In this document: piece after piece, positions 7,620 to 16,709 of the stretch
Layout of the letters: each line of letters opens with the position of its first letter
Position numbering within the stretch: the stretch's first letter is position 1
DNA from: an uncultured Rhodospirillaceae bacterium
GTDB taxonomy: Bacteria > Pseudomonadota > Alphaproteobacteria > SP197
Assembly: GCA_937880925.1 (NCBI GenBank)
Contig: CALGGB010000266.1
Span: 1-37,563, forward strand
Length of the DNA stretch: 37,563 bases
Reading direction: 5' to 3'
Notes under the pieces: generated by a model
What the model saw: the letters and a program-made list of their open reading frames with translations, nothing else
Told to the model about the DNA's origin: nothing
Database searches by the model: none
Position numbers and translations under genes: made by a program

Positions 7620-9686
7620 TCAGATCTTCAGACCGGCGACGTAATCACGCAGGGCCTGCTGGCGCTGTTCGCGCTGGGCTGCCAGATCGTCGATCCGGGA
7701 AAGCTGCTGCTCGATCAGGTCCTCCTGCTCGGCAAGCTTGGTGAGGTAGCGGTCGGCGAGATCGCTGCCCGAGGGCACGCTGGCGAGGTTGTCGCGCAGG
7801 CGCTCCTGCTCCTGCAGGATCACGCTCCTCTGACGGTTCGCCTCGTCGATCGCGCGGTCGGTCTGATCGACGGCGCTGCGCAGTTCGGCGATGCGGGTGA
7901 AGGCGTCGCGCGCGGCCTGGGGCACATTGCCGTTCTGGGCATACCAGAGAAGCTGTTCGCGGCCCATGTCGACCAGACGCATCGACTCCAGGCGCTGGTA
8001 TTCCAGCACCACTTCCAGCGTCGCGGTCTTGCCGGCCGGAACCGAAAGCGGCAGGCGGTAATCGCTATCGGTCTTCTCGATCTCGCCCACCGGCTGCACC
8101 AGTTCCCAGCCGGCCATGCGGGGATGCTCGATCAGCACCTGCAGCGCCTCGCCCTCGGGCGCCTTGACCGCATAGAGCGTACTCTGGCGCTCGACCAGGG
8201 TGGTGCTGAGCACGCCGCGATCGATCGTGACCCTGGCGACGGTCTGGTCGGCCTTGTCCTCGCGATCGACCAAGGTGCGCTGATCCAGCGCAAAGGCAAC
8301 GAGGCGATCATCGCCCGCGGGCATGGCGCCCAGGCGAGCGTCGCCGACGAAGGTTGCCCCGCCCGATGCGGCCGAAGGCTGGTAGATCGTCACCACGCCC
8401 GGAGGCAGGCCTGCGCCGCTGTCATTGGTCAGGCGCACGGCGGCCAACGGATGGCGGGTATCGGTGGCGGGCTGGTAGAGCGCCACGATCTCGGCCGGCA
8501 TTGCCCGGCTGATGAGCGGCACCGACAGCGATTCACCGGCACTGACGCTGACCGGATCAGCGATGCGGAAGGCGACCTGCGTGGCGGCATCCTCCGAGGT
8601 GGCTCCGCCCATGGCAGCCATCTGTGTCGGCGCGGGCGCGGCCTCGGCAAAGAGAGCGCCGACGCCGCCGGTTTCGAAAATCGTCTGGCGCGACGCGTCT
8701 TCGGCAAGCATCTCCTGAGCTTCGTCCTGGCTGCGGTAGAACGCGTCCTCCTGCGCCTTGGTCAGCACGTCGTCCATCGCGCCGCCGTCGACCATCGGCA
8801 CGACGCGGCCGGCGACATCGACCGGCACCCAGGGGCGTTCGACCCAATAGGATTCATAAAGCGCCTGGCGGAAGGTGACGGGATTGCCCGAAACCAGCGT
8901 CAGCTCGACATCGTTCCAGTCCTGCCCGCTCATGTTCTCGACCGTCGCCCAGCCCTGCAGCAGGGCGGTGGCGCCGTCGCCCAGGGCCAGGCGGTAGGTC
9001 GTCTTCCACAGCGGTGCTGCCACGACATAACCCAGGCGCACGGTGCGTTCTGCCTCGCCGGTAGTCTGAAGCGTCAAGGTGCGGCGGTCGGCGATGCGGT
9101 GGGTGGCCAGCGCCACGAGCGCGCCGTCGATCTGCCTCTGCAGCGCGGCATCGGTGAAGCGGATGCTGGTCGTGTCCTCGACAATGGCCTGGCGGATACC
9201 GCCGTCGGTCGCCAGGGCCAGACGGTGGCGCACGATGGCGCCGTCCTCGCCCTGCACCGTCTCGTCGGTCACCGACAGGATGCGCCCGCTGATGTCGACA
9301 TCGCCTTCGACCGCAACCTCTTCACCCGTCAGCGCGCGCAGCAGGGAAACGGTGGAGGAAAGGGCCGCGGCATCGAAGGGCAGGTCGCGGAAGGTTTCGT
9401 CCAGCCGCTGGCGCCCCGGCAGGGTCACCGTGCCGACGCCGCCCTCGTCATCGAGCACGATGAAGCTCTTCAGCACATCGTCAACCTGATCGAGCCCGAC
9501 ATCGAAGGAGAGGCTGGCATCGCCATCGACCGTCGCCTCGTACTCCATATAGGCGACGCCGCCGGTCGAAAGCACGACGCGCCTGAGTTCGAGGCTGCCG
9601 TCGTCCGCCTTTGCGGCGACAGGGGCCGCGGCAAGTACGGCGGCGATCGCGGCGCGGCGCAGGGCGGGAACGAGATGAGACGACAT
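7620..9686 (-). CDS. Secreted DUF4139-domain protein
   Basis: A 688-residue exported protein. The start at 9686 has AAGGAG 8 nt upstream and begins a clear Sec signal peptide, with a basic MSSHLVPALRR stretch, an Ala-rich core and predicted cleavage after KA at about residue 23. The middle shows the DUF4139 signature (GYVVAAPLWKTTYRLAL, then GWATVENMSGQDWNDVELTLVSG). The last 90 residues are a charged coiled coil rich in Gln, Arg and Glu. A longer in-frame extension upstream (to 10094) is antisense to hemY and has no SD, so I discard it. The family (MuiA-like and relatives) has no firmly known biochemical role; periplasmic or envelope location is inferred. It follows hemY by 80 bp on the same strand. 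Confidence 0.85.
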   Translation of the reverse strand: MSSHLVPALRRAAIAAVLAAAPVAAKADDGSLELRRVVLSTGGVAYMEYEATVDGDASLSFDVGLDQVDDVLKSFIVLDDEGGVGTVTLPGRQRLDETFRDLPFDAAALSSTVSLLRALTGEEVAVEGDVDISGRILSVTDETVQGEDGAIVRHRLALATDGGIRQAIVEDTTSIRFTDAALQRQIDGALVALATHRIADRRTLTLQTTGEAERTVRLGYVVAAPLWKTTYRLALGDGATALLQGWATVENMSGQDWNDVELTLVSGNPVTFRQALYESYWVERPWVPVDVAGRVVPMVDGGAMDDVLTKAQEDAFYRSQDEAQEMLAEDASRQTIFETGGVGALFAEAAPAPTQMAAMGGATSEDAATQVAFRIADPVSVSAGESLSVPLISRAMPAEIVALYQPATDTRHPLAAVRLTNDSGAGLPPGVVTIYQPSAASGGATFVGDARLGAMPAGDDRLVAFALDQRTLVDREDKADQTVARVTIDRGVLSTTLVERQSTLYAVKAPEGEALQVLIEHPRMAGWELVQPVGEIEKTDSDYRLPLSVPAGKTATLEVVLEYQRLESMRLVDMGREQLLWYAQNGNVPQAARDAFTRIAELRSAVDQTDRAIDEANRQRSVILQEQERLRDNLASVPSGSDLADRYLTKLAEQEDLIEQQLSRIDDLAAQREQRQQALRDYVAGLKI

Positions 9687-9765
9687 GGGGGACTCTCCTT
9701 GAAGGGCGCTCAAGGTTTCCAATAGACACGGGCGATGGCGGTTTTGTGTTCCCGCCGTGGCGCTA

Positions 9766-11118
9766 TCAGGTGGCCCCGGCCAGCAGCGAGGGCAAGGGCA
9801 GGATGCGCATGCCGGGTTCGATCTCCTGGCTGCCCGGCCGGCCCCAGCCGATCGCGTCGAAGGCGCCGCACTGCACGCAGATTGCCTGCCAGTGGGGTGC
9901 GACATGGAGGCACTGGCCGCAATGCCAGACCGGATCGCCCTCGGCCTCGGCGGCACGCGCAACCCATTCGCGGGCCCGCTCGGGGTGGCCGTCGGCCTCC
10001 TCAAGCTCGGCCCACAGGCGCGCGGTGCGATGGTCGAGCGGTGCTGCAGCGACCGCCTCGAGATGGCGGCGCGCCTCGCCGGTGAGCGCGGCATCGAGCG
10101 CCGCGCGGGCGGCGGCCAGATGGGATTCGGGTGCCTGGGGCGCCAGTTCGACCAGCCGGTTCATGCGCTTGTAGCGCGCCACACCGTCGTCGCGCCCGCT
10201 GCGCCGGTAAAGCTCGGCGAGTTCGGGATGGGGCGTGGCGGACCAGCTCTTCTCGATGATCTTGGCCGCGGGTTTCAGCTTCTCCTGCTCGATCAGCAGC
10301 AGGGCCAGAAGTGCGGTGGCCGCAACCAGATCCGGGGCATCGCCATGGGCTTCCCTGGCAAGCTGCAGGGCGCTGTCGCGCTCCAGGCGGGCCAGCGCCT
10401 GACGGCCCCGTTCGGTCAGCACGACGCCGCGACGCCGACGGCTGCCGGCGGTGTCGATGGCGCGGCGGTCCTTGGCCTGCTCCAGGGTTTTCTGGGCGGC
10501 GAGCCAGTCGCCGGTACGGCCCTGCAGGGCAAACAGCGCATCGGCGGCCCAGGCGGCATCGGGGCGCAGGGCATGGGCACGCTCGGCATATCCGCGCGCG
10601 GCGGCCTCGTCGCCCTGGCGCAAGGCCTCGACCATCAATCCGCGCAGGCCGAGGAACTCCGTCTCGGGGTGATCGAGCATTTCGGTGAACTGGGCGCGGG
10701 CGGCTTCGCGGTCGCCATCGAGCTGGGCCGCCTGGGCGACCAGCAGCATGGTCAGCGGCGGATGACCCAGAAGCTTGTCGGCCTTGCGCGCCTTGCGCCG
10801 GGCTTCATGGGCATCGCCCGCCGCGACGGCAACGAGGCCGCGGGTGAGCTGCTCGTAACCCTTCTCCTGACGCTTTTCGCGCATGTGATGCTTCAACCGC
10901 GCGGGGCCGCGCAGCACCAGATTGACCAGCCCGACGACGATCAGGAGCACCAGGAAGGCAAGGGCGGCCAGCAGGGCCAGGCGCGCCACGGTGGTGCGCA
11001 TCTGATAGGGCCCCCAGTCCATGCTCACCTGGCCGCCGTTGTTGGCGATCCAGGTGCCCGCGACCACGATCGCGATCAGGACCAGCAGGAAGACCAGAGC
11101 CTTGAAGAGGGTGCGCAT
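9766..11118 (-). CDS. hemY: HemY-like TPR membrane protein of the heme operon
   Basis: A 450-residue protein of the proteobacterial HemY family (HemY_N plus tetratricopeptide repeats), unrelated to Gram-positive HemY oxidase. Two transmembrane segments lie at about 5-24 and 45-68, followed by a long helical TPR array. The C-terminus has a four-cysteine knuckle (C400, C403, C414, C417 in WHCGQC...CVQC), a putative zinc ribbon typical of alphaproteobacterial members. The family sits at the end of heme operons and is thought to organise late heme-synthesis enzymes at the inner membrane; the exact activity is unsettled. Its ATG lies 3 nt after the TAG stop of mic60 and in the same frame, so amber readthrough would fuse the two proteins. 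Confidence 0.92.
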   Translation of the reverse strand: MRTLFKALVFLLVLIAIVVAGTWIANNGGQVSMDWGPYQMRTTVARLALLAALAFLVLLIVVGLVNLVLRGPARLKHHMREKRQEKGYEQLTRGLVAVAAGDAHEARRKARKADKLLGHPPLTMLLVAQAAQLDGDREAARAQFTEMLDHPETEFLGLRGLMVEALRQGDEAAARGYAERAHALRPDAAWAADALFALQGRTGDWLAAQKTLEQAKDRRAIDTAGSRRRRGVVLTERGRQALARLERDSALQLAREAHGDAPDLVAATALLALLLIEQEKLKPAAKIIEKSWSATPHPELAELYRRSGRDDGVARYKRMNRLVELAPQAPESHLAAARAALDAALTGEARRHLEAVAAAPLDHRTARLWAELEEADGHPERAREWVARAAEAEGDPVWHCGQCLHVAPHWQAICVQCGAFDAIGWGRPGSQEIEPGMRILPLPSLLAGAT

Positions 11119-11121
11119 CGC

Positions 11122-12642
11122 CTAGCCCGCCGCCCCGCCGACCAGGGCGATGGCCCGTGCCGAGAGCGTGTCGACCGCCTGTTCGGCGGCCTGGCGCGCC
11201 CGTGCCATGTCCAGCCAGCCCGCGGCAGCCTCGGCGGCCGCGCCGGTCAGGCTCGCCATCTCGTCGATGGCGCCGTTGAGATCGTCCTGGCGCAGCCGCG
11301 CCTCGGCGCGCGCCGTGACGTCGTCGGCCGTGCTGCCGCCAGATTCTCCGTCGACCCGGCGGATGCTGACAATGGAGGCCAGTTCGGCAACCGTCTTGTC
11401 GAACCAGCCCTCTGCCGTGTCGCGGCGCGATTCCTCGACCGCGCGGTAGGCCGCGGCATTGAGCGCATCGGCCAGGCGCGCGCGTGTTGCCACGCCGTCG
11501 TTTTCCCAGGTGCGCAGGGTCGCCAGTGCCGCCTTGCTGTCGGCATCGTCGGGCGCCAGCGCATCGGCGGTGGTGAGGGTCTCGGCATAGCTGCCGCCCG
11601 CCAGCACATCCTCGCGCAACTGGCCCACGGCCAGGGCAAAGGCCGCGCGCGGATCGCTCGCCCGTTCGTAGAGCGTGGCGACATCGCTGCGCAGGGTGTC
11701 GAGGTCGGCGGTCGCCGCCGACAGGGTCGAAAGCTTGCTGGCGAGGTCGCCGAGCTGGCTCTTGAGGTCCGTGATCTCCGCGGTCTCGCCCGAAAGGCTG
11801 TCGATTTTCTCGGACAGTGCGGCAAGGCTGGAGCGCAGGCTGGCAACCTGTGCGGTCCATGCACCCTCGCCCGTGGCCGCTGTGTCGGCGCCGCCCGTGC
11901 TGCTGCCCGAATCGTTCGTTGCGCCGCCTGCGTCGTCATCGCCCGTGTTGCCGGATGCACCGCCGCCTTCCAGCGAGGCGATGCGGCCATCGATGGCTTG
12001 CAGCTTCTGATCGATCGCGCCGTCGACGCGCGAGGCCAGGGCACTGACGCCATGTTCGAGCGCACCGATGCGCTGGGTCAGTTCCGAAACATCCAGCGTC
12101 GCCACGTTGCCGTCGGTGGTGGCGACCGGTGTCGCTTCCAGGGCGGCAATGCGTTCCTTCAGCGCATCGGCCTCCTGGCCCAGGGCGGCGATCTTGTCGG
12201 TGAGCCCCGTCGTGTCCGCGACCTTGCCTTCGAGGTCAGAAAGGCGGCTCTCGAGACCGGAGAGATCGACGGTCTGAGCGGGCGTGCGATGTATCAGCGG
12301 GCCCAGGGCGGCACCGGCTCCGGCCGCAACCAGCGTCAGGAAAACGATCAGCAGCACACCGGCCGCACGGCCCGCGCCGCTTTCGCCACCTTCCTTGCGG
12401 GGCTCGCGTTCGTGGCGCAGCCCGGCTTCCTCCAGCGAAATCGCCTCGACCCCGGGTGGCGGCGCTGCCGTTGCATCGGGCTGCGGACCAGCTGAAAGGG
12501 TTTCGTCGATGGCATCACCCGCACTGATCGTCTCGTCGCCAATCGTCTCGCGGGCGAGCGAATCGTCTGCCACGCTGTCGGCAAGGCTGCGCGGCGTCAC
12601 CGTCTGATCCTGTTTGTCGCTCTTCTTCTTGTCGTTCGTCAT
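11122..12642 (-). CDS. mic60: Alphaproteobacterial mitofilin (Mic60) homologue
   Basis: A 506-residue COG4223-type protein. An acidic, low-complexity cytoplasmic N-terminus (1-92) leads to one transmembrane helix (about 93-116, AAGVLLIVFLTLVAAGAG). A long coiled coil follows (about 125-330) with an inserted Gly/Ser/Asp-rich stretch (GGGASGNTGDDDAGG). The C-terminal mitofilin-like region begins near SIVSIRRVDGE and ends in amphipathic helices. In mitochondria Mic60 shapes cristae junctions; alphaproteobacterial homologues are proposed to shape intracytoplasmic membranes and contact the outer membrane. Placement between hemD and hemY is the recognised ancestral context. ATG at 12642 overlaps the hemD stop (ATGA), so translation is probably coupled. 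It ends in TAG. Confidence 0.9.
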   Translation of the reverse strand: MTNDKKKSDKQDQTVTPRSLADSVADDSLARETIGDETISAGDAIDETLSAGPQPDATAAPPPGVEAISLEEAGLRHEREPRKEGGESGAGRAAGVLLIVFLTLVAAGAGAALGPLIHRTPAQTVDLSGLESRLSDLEGKVADTTGLTDKIAALGQEADALKERIAALEATPVATTDGNVATLDVSELTQRIGALEHGVSALASRVDGAIDQKLQAIDGRIASLEGGGASGNTGDDDAGGATNDSGSSTGGADTAATGEGAWTAQVASLRSSLAALSEKIDSLSGETAEITDLKSQLGDLASKLSTLSAATADLDTLRSDVATLYERASDPRAAFALAVGQLREDVLAGGSYAETLTTADALAPDDADSKAALATLRTWENDGVATRARLADALNAAAYRAVEESRRDTAEGWFDKTVAELASIVSIRRVDGESGGSTADDVTARAEARLRQDDLNGAIDEMASLTGAAAEAAAGWLDMARARQAAEQAVDTLSARAIALVGGAAG

Positions 12643-13358
12643 GGCCGCCCCGCATGCGCGCAGATCAGTCCGGCAAGCGCATCGCCGTCCGGACGGAGGG
12701 CTACATGAAGCGCCCCCCATGGCGGCCGGGAAAGTTCCCGCGCCACCGCCTCGCTCAGACAATAACCCGCAAGTGGCTGAATTGTCCCCCCGAGCCCGGC
12801 ATTTGACACCAGCCGGGCAAACAAGGCCGCGCTGCGGGGCGAAAAAAAGGCTGCGCCGTCAAGGCTTGCTGCCTGCAGCGCCGTCGTCGCGGCAGCCGGC
12901 AGGATATCGGCTGCGCGGGCGCTGTAGGCTGTCACGCGGCGGACCGTGTAGCCGTCCTCGCCCAGGCGCCCGGCCAGATCACCTGCCACGACGCTGCCGC
13001 TGACGTGGAGCAGTGCGCCGGCCTCCGGCTTTAGGGTTGCGCGCACCGTTTCAGCCAGGCGCACGACATCGCCGCCCGCAACCGCGGCAACGTCAAACCC
13101 GGCCTGGCGCGCCGCCCCGGCCGTTGCCGGACCGACCGCGATCACCGGCACACCGCGCGGCGTGCCCAGCGCCGCCAGTGCGCGGGCGCCGTTGGCGCTG
13201 GTCAGCAGCACGGCGGCGACGCCCTCAAGGTCGATCGTGGCGTCACGATCGAAGACGACATCCATCAGGGGAACGATAAGGCTCTCGACACCACAGGCGG
13301 CAAGGCGTGCGGCGAACCCTTCCGCATCCTCGCGCGGGCGGGTGATGAGGATCCTCAA
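12639..13358 (-). CDS. hemD: Uroporphyrinogen-III synthase
   Basis: A 239-residue HemD enzyme that cyclises hydroxymethylbilane with D-ring inversion to uroporphyrinogen III. It begins MRILITRPREDAEGFAARL, the family's usual N-terminus, and shows LLTSANGARAL, VGPATAGAARQAGF, HVSGSVVAGDLAGRL, the conserved Tyr stretch VTAYSA, and FFSPRSAALFARLV. The start is TTG (13356-13358), preceded by GGGAG with about 5 nt spacing. No better in-frame ATG exists, and the TTG overlaps the hemC stop in a TTGA arrangement. Both ends overlap their neighbours by 4 nt, so hemC-hemD-mic60 should be one translationally coupled message. Confidence 0.95.
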   Translation of the reverse strand: MRILITRPREDAEGFAARLAACGVESLIVPLMDVVFDRDATIDLEGVAAVLLTSANGARALAALGTPRGVPVIAVGPATAGAARQAGFDVAAVAGGDVVRLAETVRATLKPEAGALLHVSGSVVAGDLAGRLGEDGYTVRRVTAYSARAADILPAAATTALQAASLDGAAFFSPRSAALFARLVSNAGLGGTIQPLAGYCLSEAVARELSRPPWGALHVALRPDGDALAGLICAHAGRP

Positions 13359-14278
13359 GCCGGCCGGCTCCCGAAGAGATCGGGGCCGGCGATGCCGGCC
13401 AGCTCGGCTCCGGCATCCTCGCCCAGGGCCGGGCCATCGACGGCAAGGCCCTCGCGCCGGGCATGGGCCGTGCGGGCGCCATCGGCCGAAAAGACCATGG
13501 CTTCCAGGCTCAGACGCTCGCCATCGAGCACGGCATGGGCCGCGATCGGCGTGCGGCAGGAACCGTCGAGCCGCGCCAGCACGGCACGTTCGGCGGCAAC
13601 GGCAAGGCTGGTAGGCGCATGGTCGATCGCAGCCAGCAGCCCGGCGGCCTCGGCATCGTCGGCCCGGCAGGTGATGCCGACGGCTGCCTGACCGGCAGGC
13701 GGCAGCATCTCGGCGATCTCCAGCACGCGGGTCACCTCGCCATGGCGGCCCAGGCGCTGCAGCCCGGCCAGCGCCAGCAGGGTGGCGGCGACCTCACCGG
13801 CCTGGAGCTTGGCGATCCGCGTGTCGACATTGCCGCGAAAGAGCACGACCTCCAGATCCGGGCGCGCCGCGAGCAGTTGCGCCCGGCGCCGGATGGAGGA
13901 AGAGCCGACCCTGGCCCCCTGCGGCAGCTCTGCGGGCGAGGCCGCGACGGGCGAGAGGAAGGCCTCGCGCGGATCGGCCCGTTCCAGCATGGCGACCAGC
14001 GCGGTGCCGGGGGTGAGATCGGTCTCGACATCCTTCATCGAATGCACCGCGGCATCGGCGCGGTCGCCCAGAAGGGCGCCGTCGATCTCCCGGGTGAAGA
14101 CGCCCTTGCCGCCGACATCGGCCAGCGGCCGGTCGCGCACGACATCCCCCGTGGTGGTGATGACGACGATTTCCGGCTCGGGCAGGCCGGGATGGGCCGC
14201 CATCAGTGCAGCCTTCACCGCCTCGGCCTGCCAGAGGGCGAGTTTGCTGCCACGGGTTGCAAGACGCAGTCGACGCAT
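13355..14278 (-). CDS. hemC: Hydroxymethylbilane synthase (porphobilinogen deaminase)
   Basis: A 307-residue HemC that polymerises four porphobilinogen units. The N-terminal RLATRGSKLALWQA, the catalytic Asp in HSMKDVET (D83), SSSIRRRAQL, RGNVDTRI and the dipyrromethane-cofactor cysteine (C241 in LDGSCRTPIA) are all present. It is the first gene of the heme operon and is transcribed divergently from tsaD across a 93-bp gap. No SD precedes the ATG. A -10-like TAAACA ends 6 nt before it, so the message may be leaderless (inference). Confidence 0.97.
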   Translation of the reverse strand: MRRLRLATRGSKLALWQAEAVKAALMAAHPGLPEPEIVVITTTGDVVRDRPLADVGGKGVFTREIDGALLGDRADAAVHSMKDVETDLTPGTALVAMLERADPREAFLSPVAASPAELPQGARVGSSSIRRRAQLLAARPDLEVVLFRGNVDTRIAKLQAGEVAATLLALAGLQRLGRHGEVTRVLEIAEMLPPAGQAAVGITCRADDAEAAGLLAAIDHAPTSLAVAAERAVLARLDGSCRTPIAAHAVLDGERLSLEAMVFSADGARTAHARREGLAVDGPALGEDAGAELAGIAGPDLFGSRPA

Positions 14279-14284
14279 GCGGGG

Positions 14285-14313
14285 TGTTTACGGCAGATCG
14301 CCGCGCATGAAAA
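14285..14313 (-). promoter_or_regulatory. Candidate hemC promoter, possibly leaderless
   Basis: On the minus strand TTTTCA (14308-14313), 17 bp, then TAAACA (14285-14290). The +1 expected 7 nt after the -10 would be the A of the hemC ATG. The -10 match is weak (3 of 6). The idea rests on spacing and on the missing SD. Confidence 0.3.
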
Positions 14314-14335
14314 GCGCCACGGCCCCGTTGCCGCG

Positions 14336-14365
14336 ATGACGCCGCGGGAAAAACTGTTCTAGTCT
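14336..14365 (+). promoter_or_regulatory. Candidate tsaD promoter, possibly leaderless
   Basis: ATGACG (14336-14341), 18 bp, then TAGTCT (14360-14365), six bases, then the tsaD ATG. As for hemC, the predicted +1 coincides with the A of the start codon and no SD precedes it. The -10 match is weak (3 of 6). Confidence 0.3.
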
Positions 14366-14371
14366 GGCGCC

Positions 14372-15394
14372 ATGATCGTGCTCGGCATCGAAACAAGCTG
14401 CGACGAAACGGCGGCCGCCCTGGTCGACGCAGATCGGCGCATCCTGGCCCAGGCGCTGGCCTCCCAGTTCGAGGAGCACCGCGACTATGGCGGCGTGGTG
14501 CCCGAAATCGCCGCACGCAGCCACGTCGAACGCCTGGACGGCCTGGTCGCAAAGGCCATGGCCGATGCCGGGCTCGACTGGAATGCCGTCGACGCGGTCG
14601 CGGCCACCGCGGGCCCGGGCCTGATCGGCGGCGTCATGGTCGGCCTGGTCGAGGCCAAGGCGATCGCCGCGGTGGCGGGCATACCCTTCGTTGCGGTCAA
14701 CCATCTGGAGGGCCATGCGCTCACCGTGCGCCTGATCGAGGATGTCGCCTTTCCCTATCTGCTGCTGCTGATCTCGGGCGGCCATTGCCAGCTTCTGGCG
14801 GTCGAGGGGGTCGGGCGCTATACCCGCCTGGGCGGCACGATCGACGATGCCGCGGGCGAGGCCTTCGACAAGACCGCCAAGATGCTGGATCTGGGTTATC
14901 CCGGCGGTCCCGCCGTGGAGCGCGCCGCCGCCGGCGGCGATGCCAGACGCTTTCGCCTGCCCCGGCCCATGGTCGGGCGTGCGGGCTGCGACTTCTCCTT
15001 CTCGGGCCTCAAGACCGCCGTGCGCCAGACGCTGGAAAGCCTCAAGTCACCCGATGCCCAGGCGATCGCCGACCTTGCAGCAAGCTTCCAGCAGACGGTG
15101 GCCGAGGTTCTGGCTGACCGGGTTGCCAATGCCGCCGCCCTGTTTCGGGCCCGCTGGCCCCAGGGCGATACCCTGGTCGTGGCGGGCGGCGTGGCCGCCA
15201 ACCGCGTGTTGCGCACCCGGCTTGGCGATGCCGCTGCTTCCGGCGGCCTGCGCCTCATCGCCCCGCCCCCGGCGCTTTGTACCGACAATGCCGCGATGAT
15301 CGCCTGGGCCGGTCTGGAGCGCCTTCGCCTGGGCATCAGCGATCCGCTCGACACCCCGGCGCGTGCGCGCTGGCCGCTGGACGATGCGGCATGA
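14372..15394 (+). CDS. tsaD: tRNA N6-adenosine threonylcarbamoyltransferase TsaD
   Basis: A 340-residue Kae1/TsaD enzyme that transfers threonylcarbamoyl from its adenylate to A37 of tRNAs reading ANN codons. It has the opening [16 protein letters not shown], metal-binding H111 and H115 (NHLEGH), the LISGGHCQL nucleotide-binding loop, and [14 protein letters not shown]. The C-terminal [12 protein letters not shown] and the [12 protein letters not shown] metal-ligand Asp region are intact. The stop overlaps the gpsA ATG (ATGA), so the two are coupled. Its partners TsaB, TsaE and TsaC are not in the window. Confidence 0.97.
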   Translation: MIVLGIETSCDETAAALVDADRRILAQALASQFEEHRDYGGVVPEIAARSHVERLDGLVAKAMADAGLDWNAVDAVAATAGPGLIGGVMVGLVEAKAIAAVAGIPFVAVNHLEGHALTVRLIEDVAFPYLLLLISGGHCQLLAVEGVGRYTRLGGTIDDAAGEAFDKTAKMLDLGYPGGPAVERAAAGGDARRFRLPRPMVGRAGCDFSFSGLKTAVRQTLESLKSPDAQAIADLAASFQQTVAEVLADRVANAAALFRARWPQGDTLVVAGGVAANRVLRTRLGDAAASGGLRLIAPPPALCTDNAAMIAWAGLERLRLGISDPLDTPARARWPLDDAA

Positions 15395-16377
15395 GCCGGG
15401 TCGGCATCATCGGCGCGGGCGCCTGGGGCACCGCGCTGGCCTGTGCCGCCCGTCGCGCCGGCAGCGACGTGCTGCTCTGGGCGCACGAGGCCGAAACCGT
15501 CGCATCGATCAACGAACGACACGAGAACCCCACCTTTCTGCCCGGCGTCGCGCTTGACCCAGCGATAGGGGCAACCGACGACCTGGCCCGCGCCGGAGCC
15601 TGCGACCTGGTGCTGCTGGTGGCGCCCTCGGCGCACCTGGGCGCGGTATCGGCGGCCCTCGCGCCCGATCTGCCGTCGGCCACACCGGTATGCGTCTGTA
15701 CCAAGGGCATCGAGGTGCGCAGCGGCCGGCTGATGACAGAGGTCGCCGGCGCCGCGCTCGGGCGCGATGACCTGGCCTGCCTTTCGGGTCCCTCGTTCGC
15801 CGCCGAGGTCGCCGCCGCCCTGCCCACGGCTGTCACCGCCGCCGGGCCGCCAGACGCGGTCGAGGCGGTGGCCGGCGCGCTGGGCGGACCGGCCTTCCGG
15901 ATCTACCGCAGCGACGATGTCGCCGGCGTCGAGATCGGCGGCGCGGTCAAGAACGTCATCGCGATTGCCTGCGGCATCGCCGACGGCCGTGGTATGGGGC
16001 TGAATGCCCGGGCGGCCCTGATCAGCCGCGGCCTGGCCGAGATGGTCCGCCTGGCCGAGGCTGCGGGCGGACGGCGCGAGACCCAGATGGGGCTGTCGGG
16101 CCTGGGCGACCTGGTGCTGACCTGCACGGGCACGCTTTCTCGCAACTACACCTTCGGCAAGGGCCTGGGCAGCGGCGAGACCATGGAAGCCCTCATGGCC
16201 GGGCGGGCCAGCGTGGTCGAGGGCGCGGTCACCGCGCCTGCCCTGGCCGAGCTTGCCGCGCGCCTGAACGTCGACATGCCGATCGCCACCGCCGTGAACG
16301 ATGTTCTTGCGGGCCGCAACGATGTCGCAAGCGCCATCGCCGGCCTGCTCGCGCGCCGTCCCGGCGAGGAATTCTGA
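15391..16377 (+). CDS. gpsA: Glycerol-3-phosphate dehydrogenase [NAD(P)+]
   Basis: A 328-residue GpsA that reduces dihydroxyacetone phosphate to sn-glycerol-3-phosphate for phospholipid synthesis. The Rossmann glycine motif GAGAWGTAL is at residues 8-16, CTKGIE and SGPSFAAEV are conserved, and the catalytic Lys is K187 in [14 protein letters not shown]. The C-terminal helical domain has [12 protein letters not shown] and SRNYTFG. I choose ATG 15391, which overlaps the tsaD stop; it gives the expected N-terminus [10 protein letters not shown]. The upstream in-frame extension lies within tsaD and is discarded. Confidence 0.97.
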   Translation: MSRVGIIGAGAWGTALACAARRAGSDVLLWAHEAETVASINERHENPTFLPGVALDPAIGATDDLARAGACDLVLLVAPSAHLGAVSAALAPDLPSATPVCVCTKGIEVRSGRLMTEVAGAALGRDDLACLSGPSFAAEVAAALPTAVTAAGPPDAVEAVAGALGGPAFRIYRSDDVAGVEIGGAVKNVIAIACGIADGRGMGLNARAALISRGLAEMVRLAEAAGGRRETQMGLSGLGDLVLTCTGTLSRNYTFGKGLGSGETMEALMAGRASVVEGAVTAPALAELAARLNVDMPIATAVNDVLAGRNDVASAIAGLLARRPGEEF

Positions 16378-16415
16378 CCACCCGGCCCGCCGGAACAACA
16401 CATAAGGAGAACAAC

Positions 16416-16709
16416 GTGCTCTTCGTCCTACATTGCATCGACAAGGCCGGTGACGGCTCGCTGCGCATGGCCAATCGCGAGGCCCATCTCGCCTTTCTCA
16501 AAGCGAACGCCGACGCGGTACGCCTGGGCGGCCCTTTTCTTTCCGACGACGGCAGCCGCATGGTCGGCTCCATGCTGGTGATCGAGGCCGAGGACCTGGC
16601 CGCGGCAAAGGCCTGGGCAGCCGGAGATCCTTATGCCAAGGCCGGCGTCTTCGAAAATGTCGATATCCGCCCCTGGAAGGCTGTGGTAGGAACGACACAG
16701 ATATCGTGA
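16416..16709 (+). CDS. YciI-family protein
   Basis: A 97-residue small alpha/beta (dimeric ferredoxin-like) protein of the YCII family. The conserved His is in REAHLAFLKAN and the Asp in GDPYAKAG, followed by the usual F-x-x-V-x-I-x-P-W block (FENVDIRPW). The family is linked to muconolactone-isomerase-like folds; a specific reaction cannot be assigned. The start is GTG 16416 with AAGGAG 7 nt upstream. It lies 38 bp after gpsA, so it is probably the third gene of the tsaD operon. Confidence 0.9.
   Translation: MLFVLHCIDKAGDGSLRMANREAHLAFLKANADAVRLGGPFLSDDGSRMVGSMLVIEAEDLAAAKAWAAGDPYAKAGVFENVDIRPWKAVVGTTQIS

Noticed and set aside
9727-9752. A second EcfG-like promoter on the minus strand before the DUF4139 gene (GGAAC-N17-CGTG)
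   Set aside because: The -10 element has one mismatch in its four core bases and there is no functional link. Kept only as a weak possibility.
10955-11124. Genome-wide reassignment of TAG to a sense codon
   Set aside because: acs, the SDR, the metal repressor, the binding protein, the XRE gene and mic60 all end in TAG at the C-terminus expected for their families, and reading on gives no sensible protein. TAG must normally terminate here.
9757-12495. A 912-codon open frame on the plus strand across hemY and mic60
   Set aside because: It is antisense to two well-supported genes. Its translation is low-complexity Gly/Ala/Arg/Gln-rich with no domain, as expected for complementary strands of high-GC genes.
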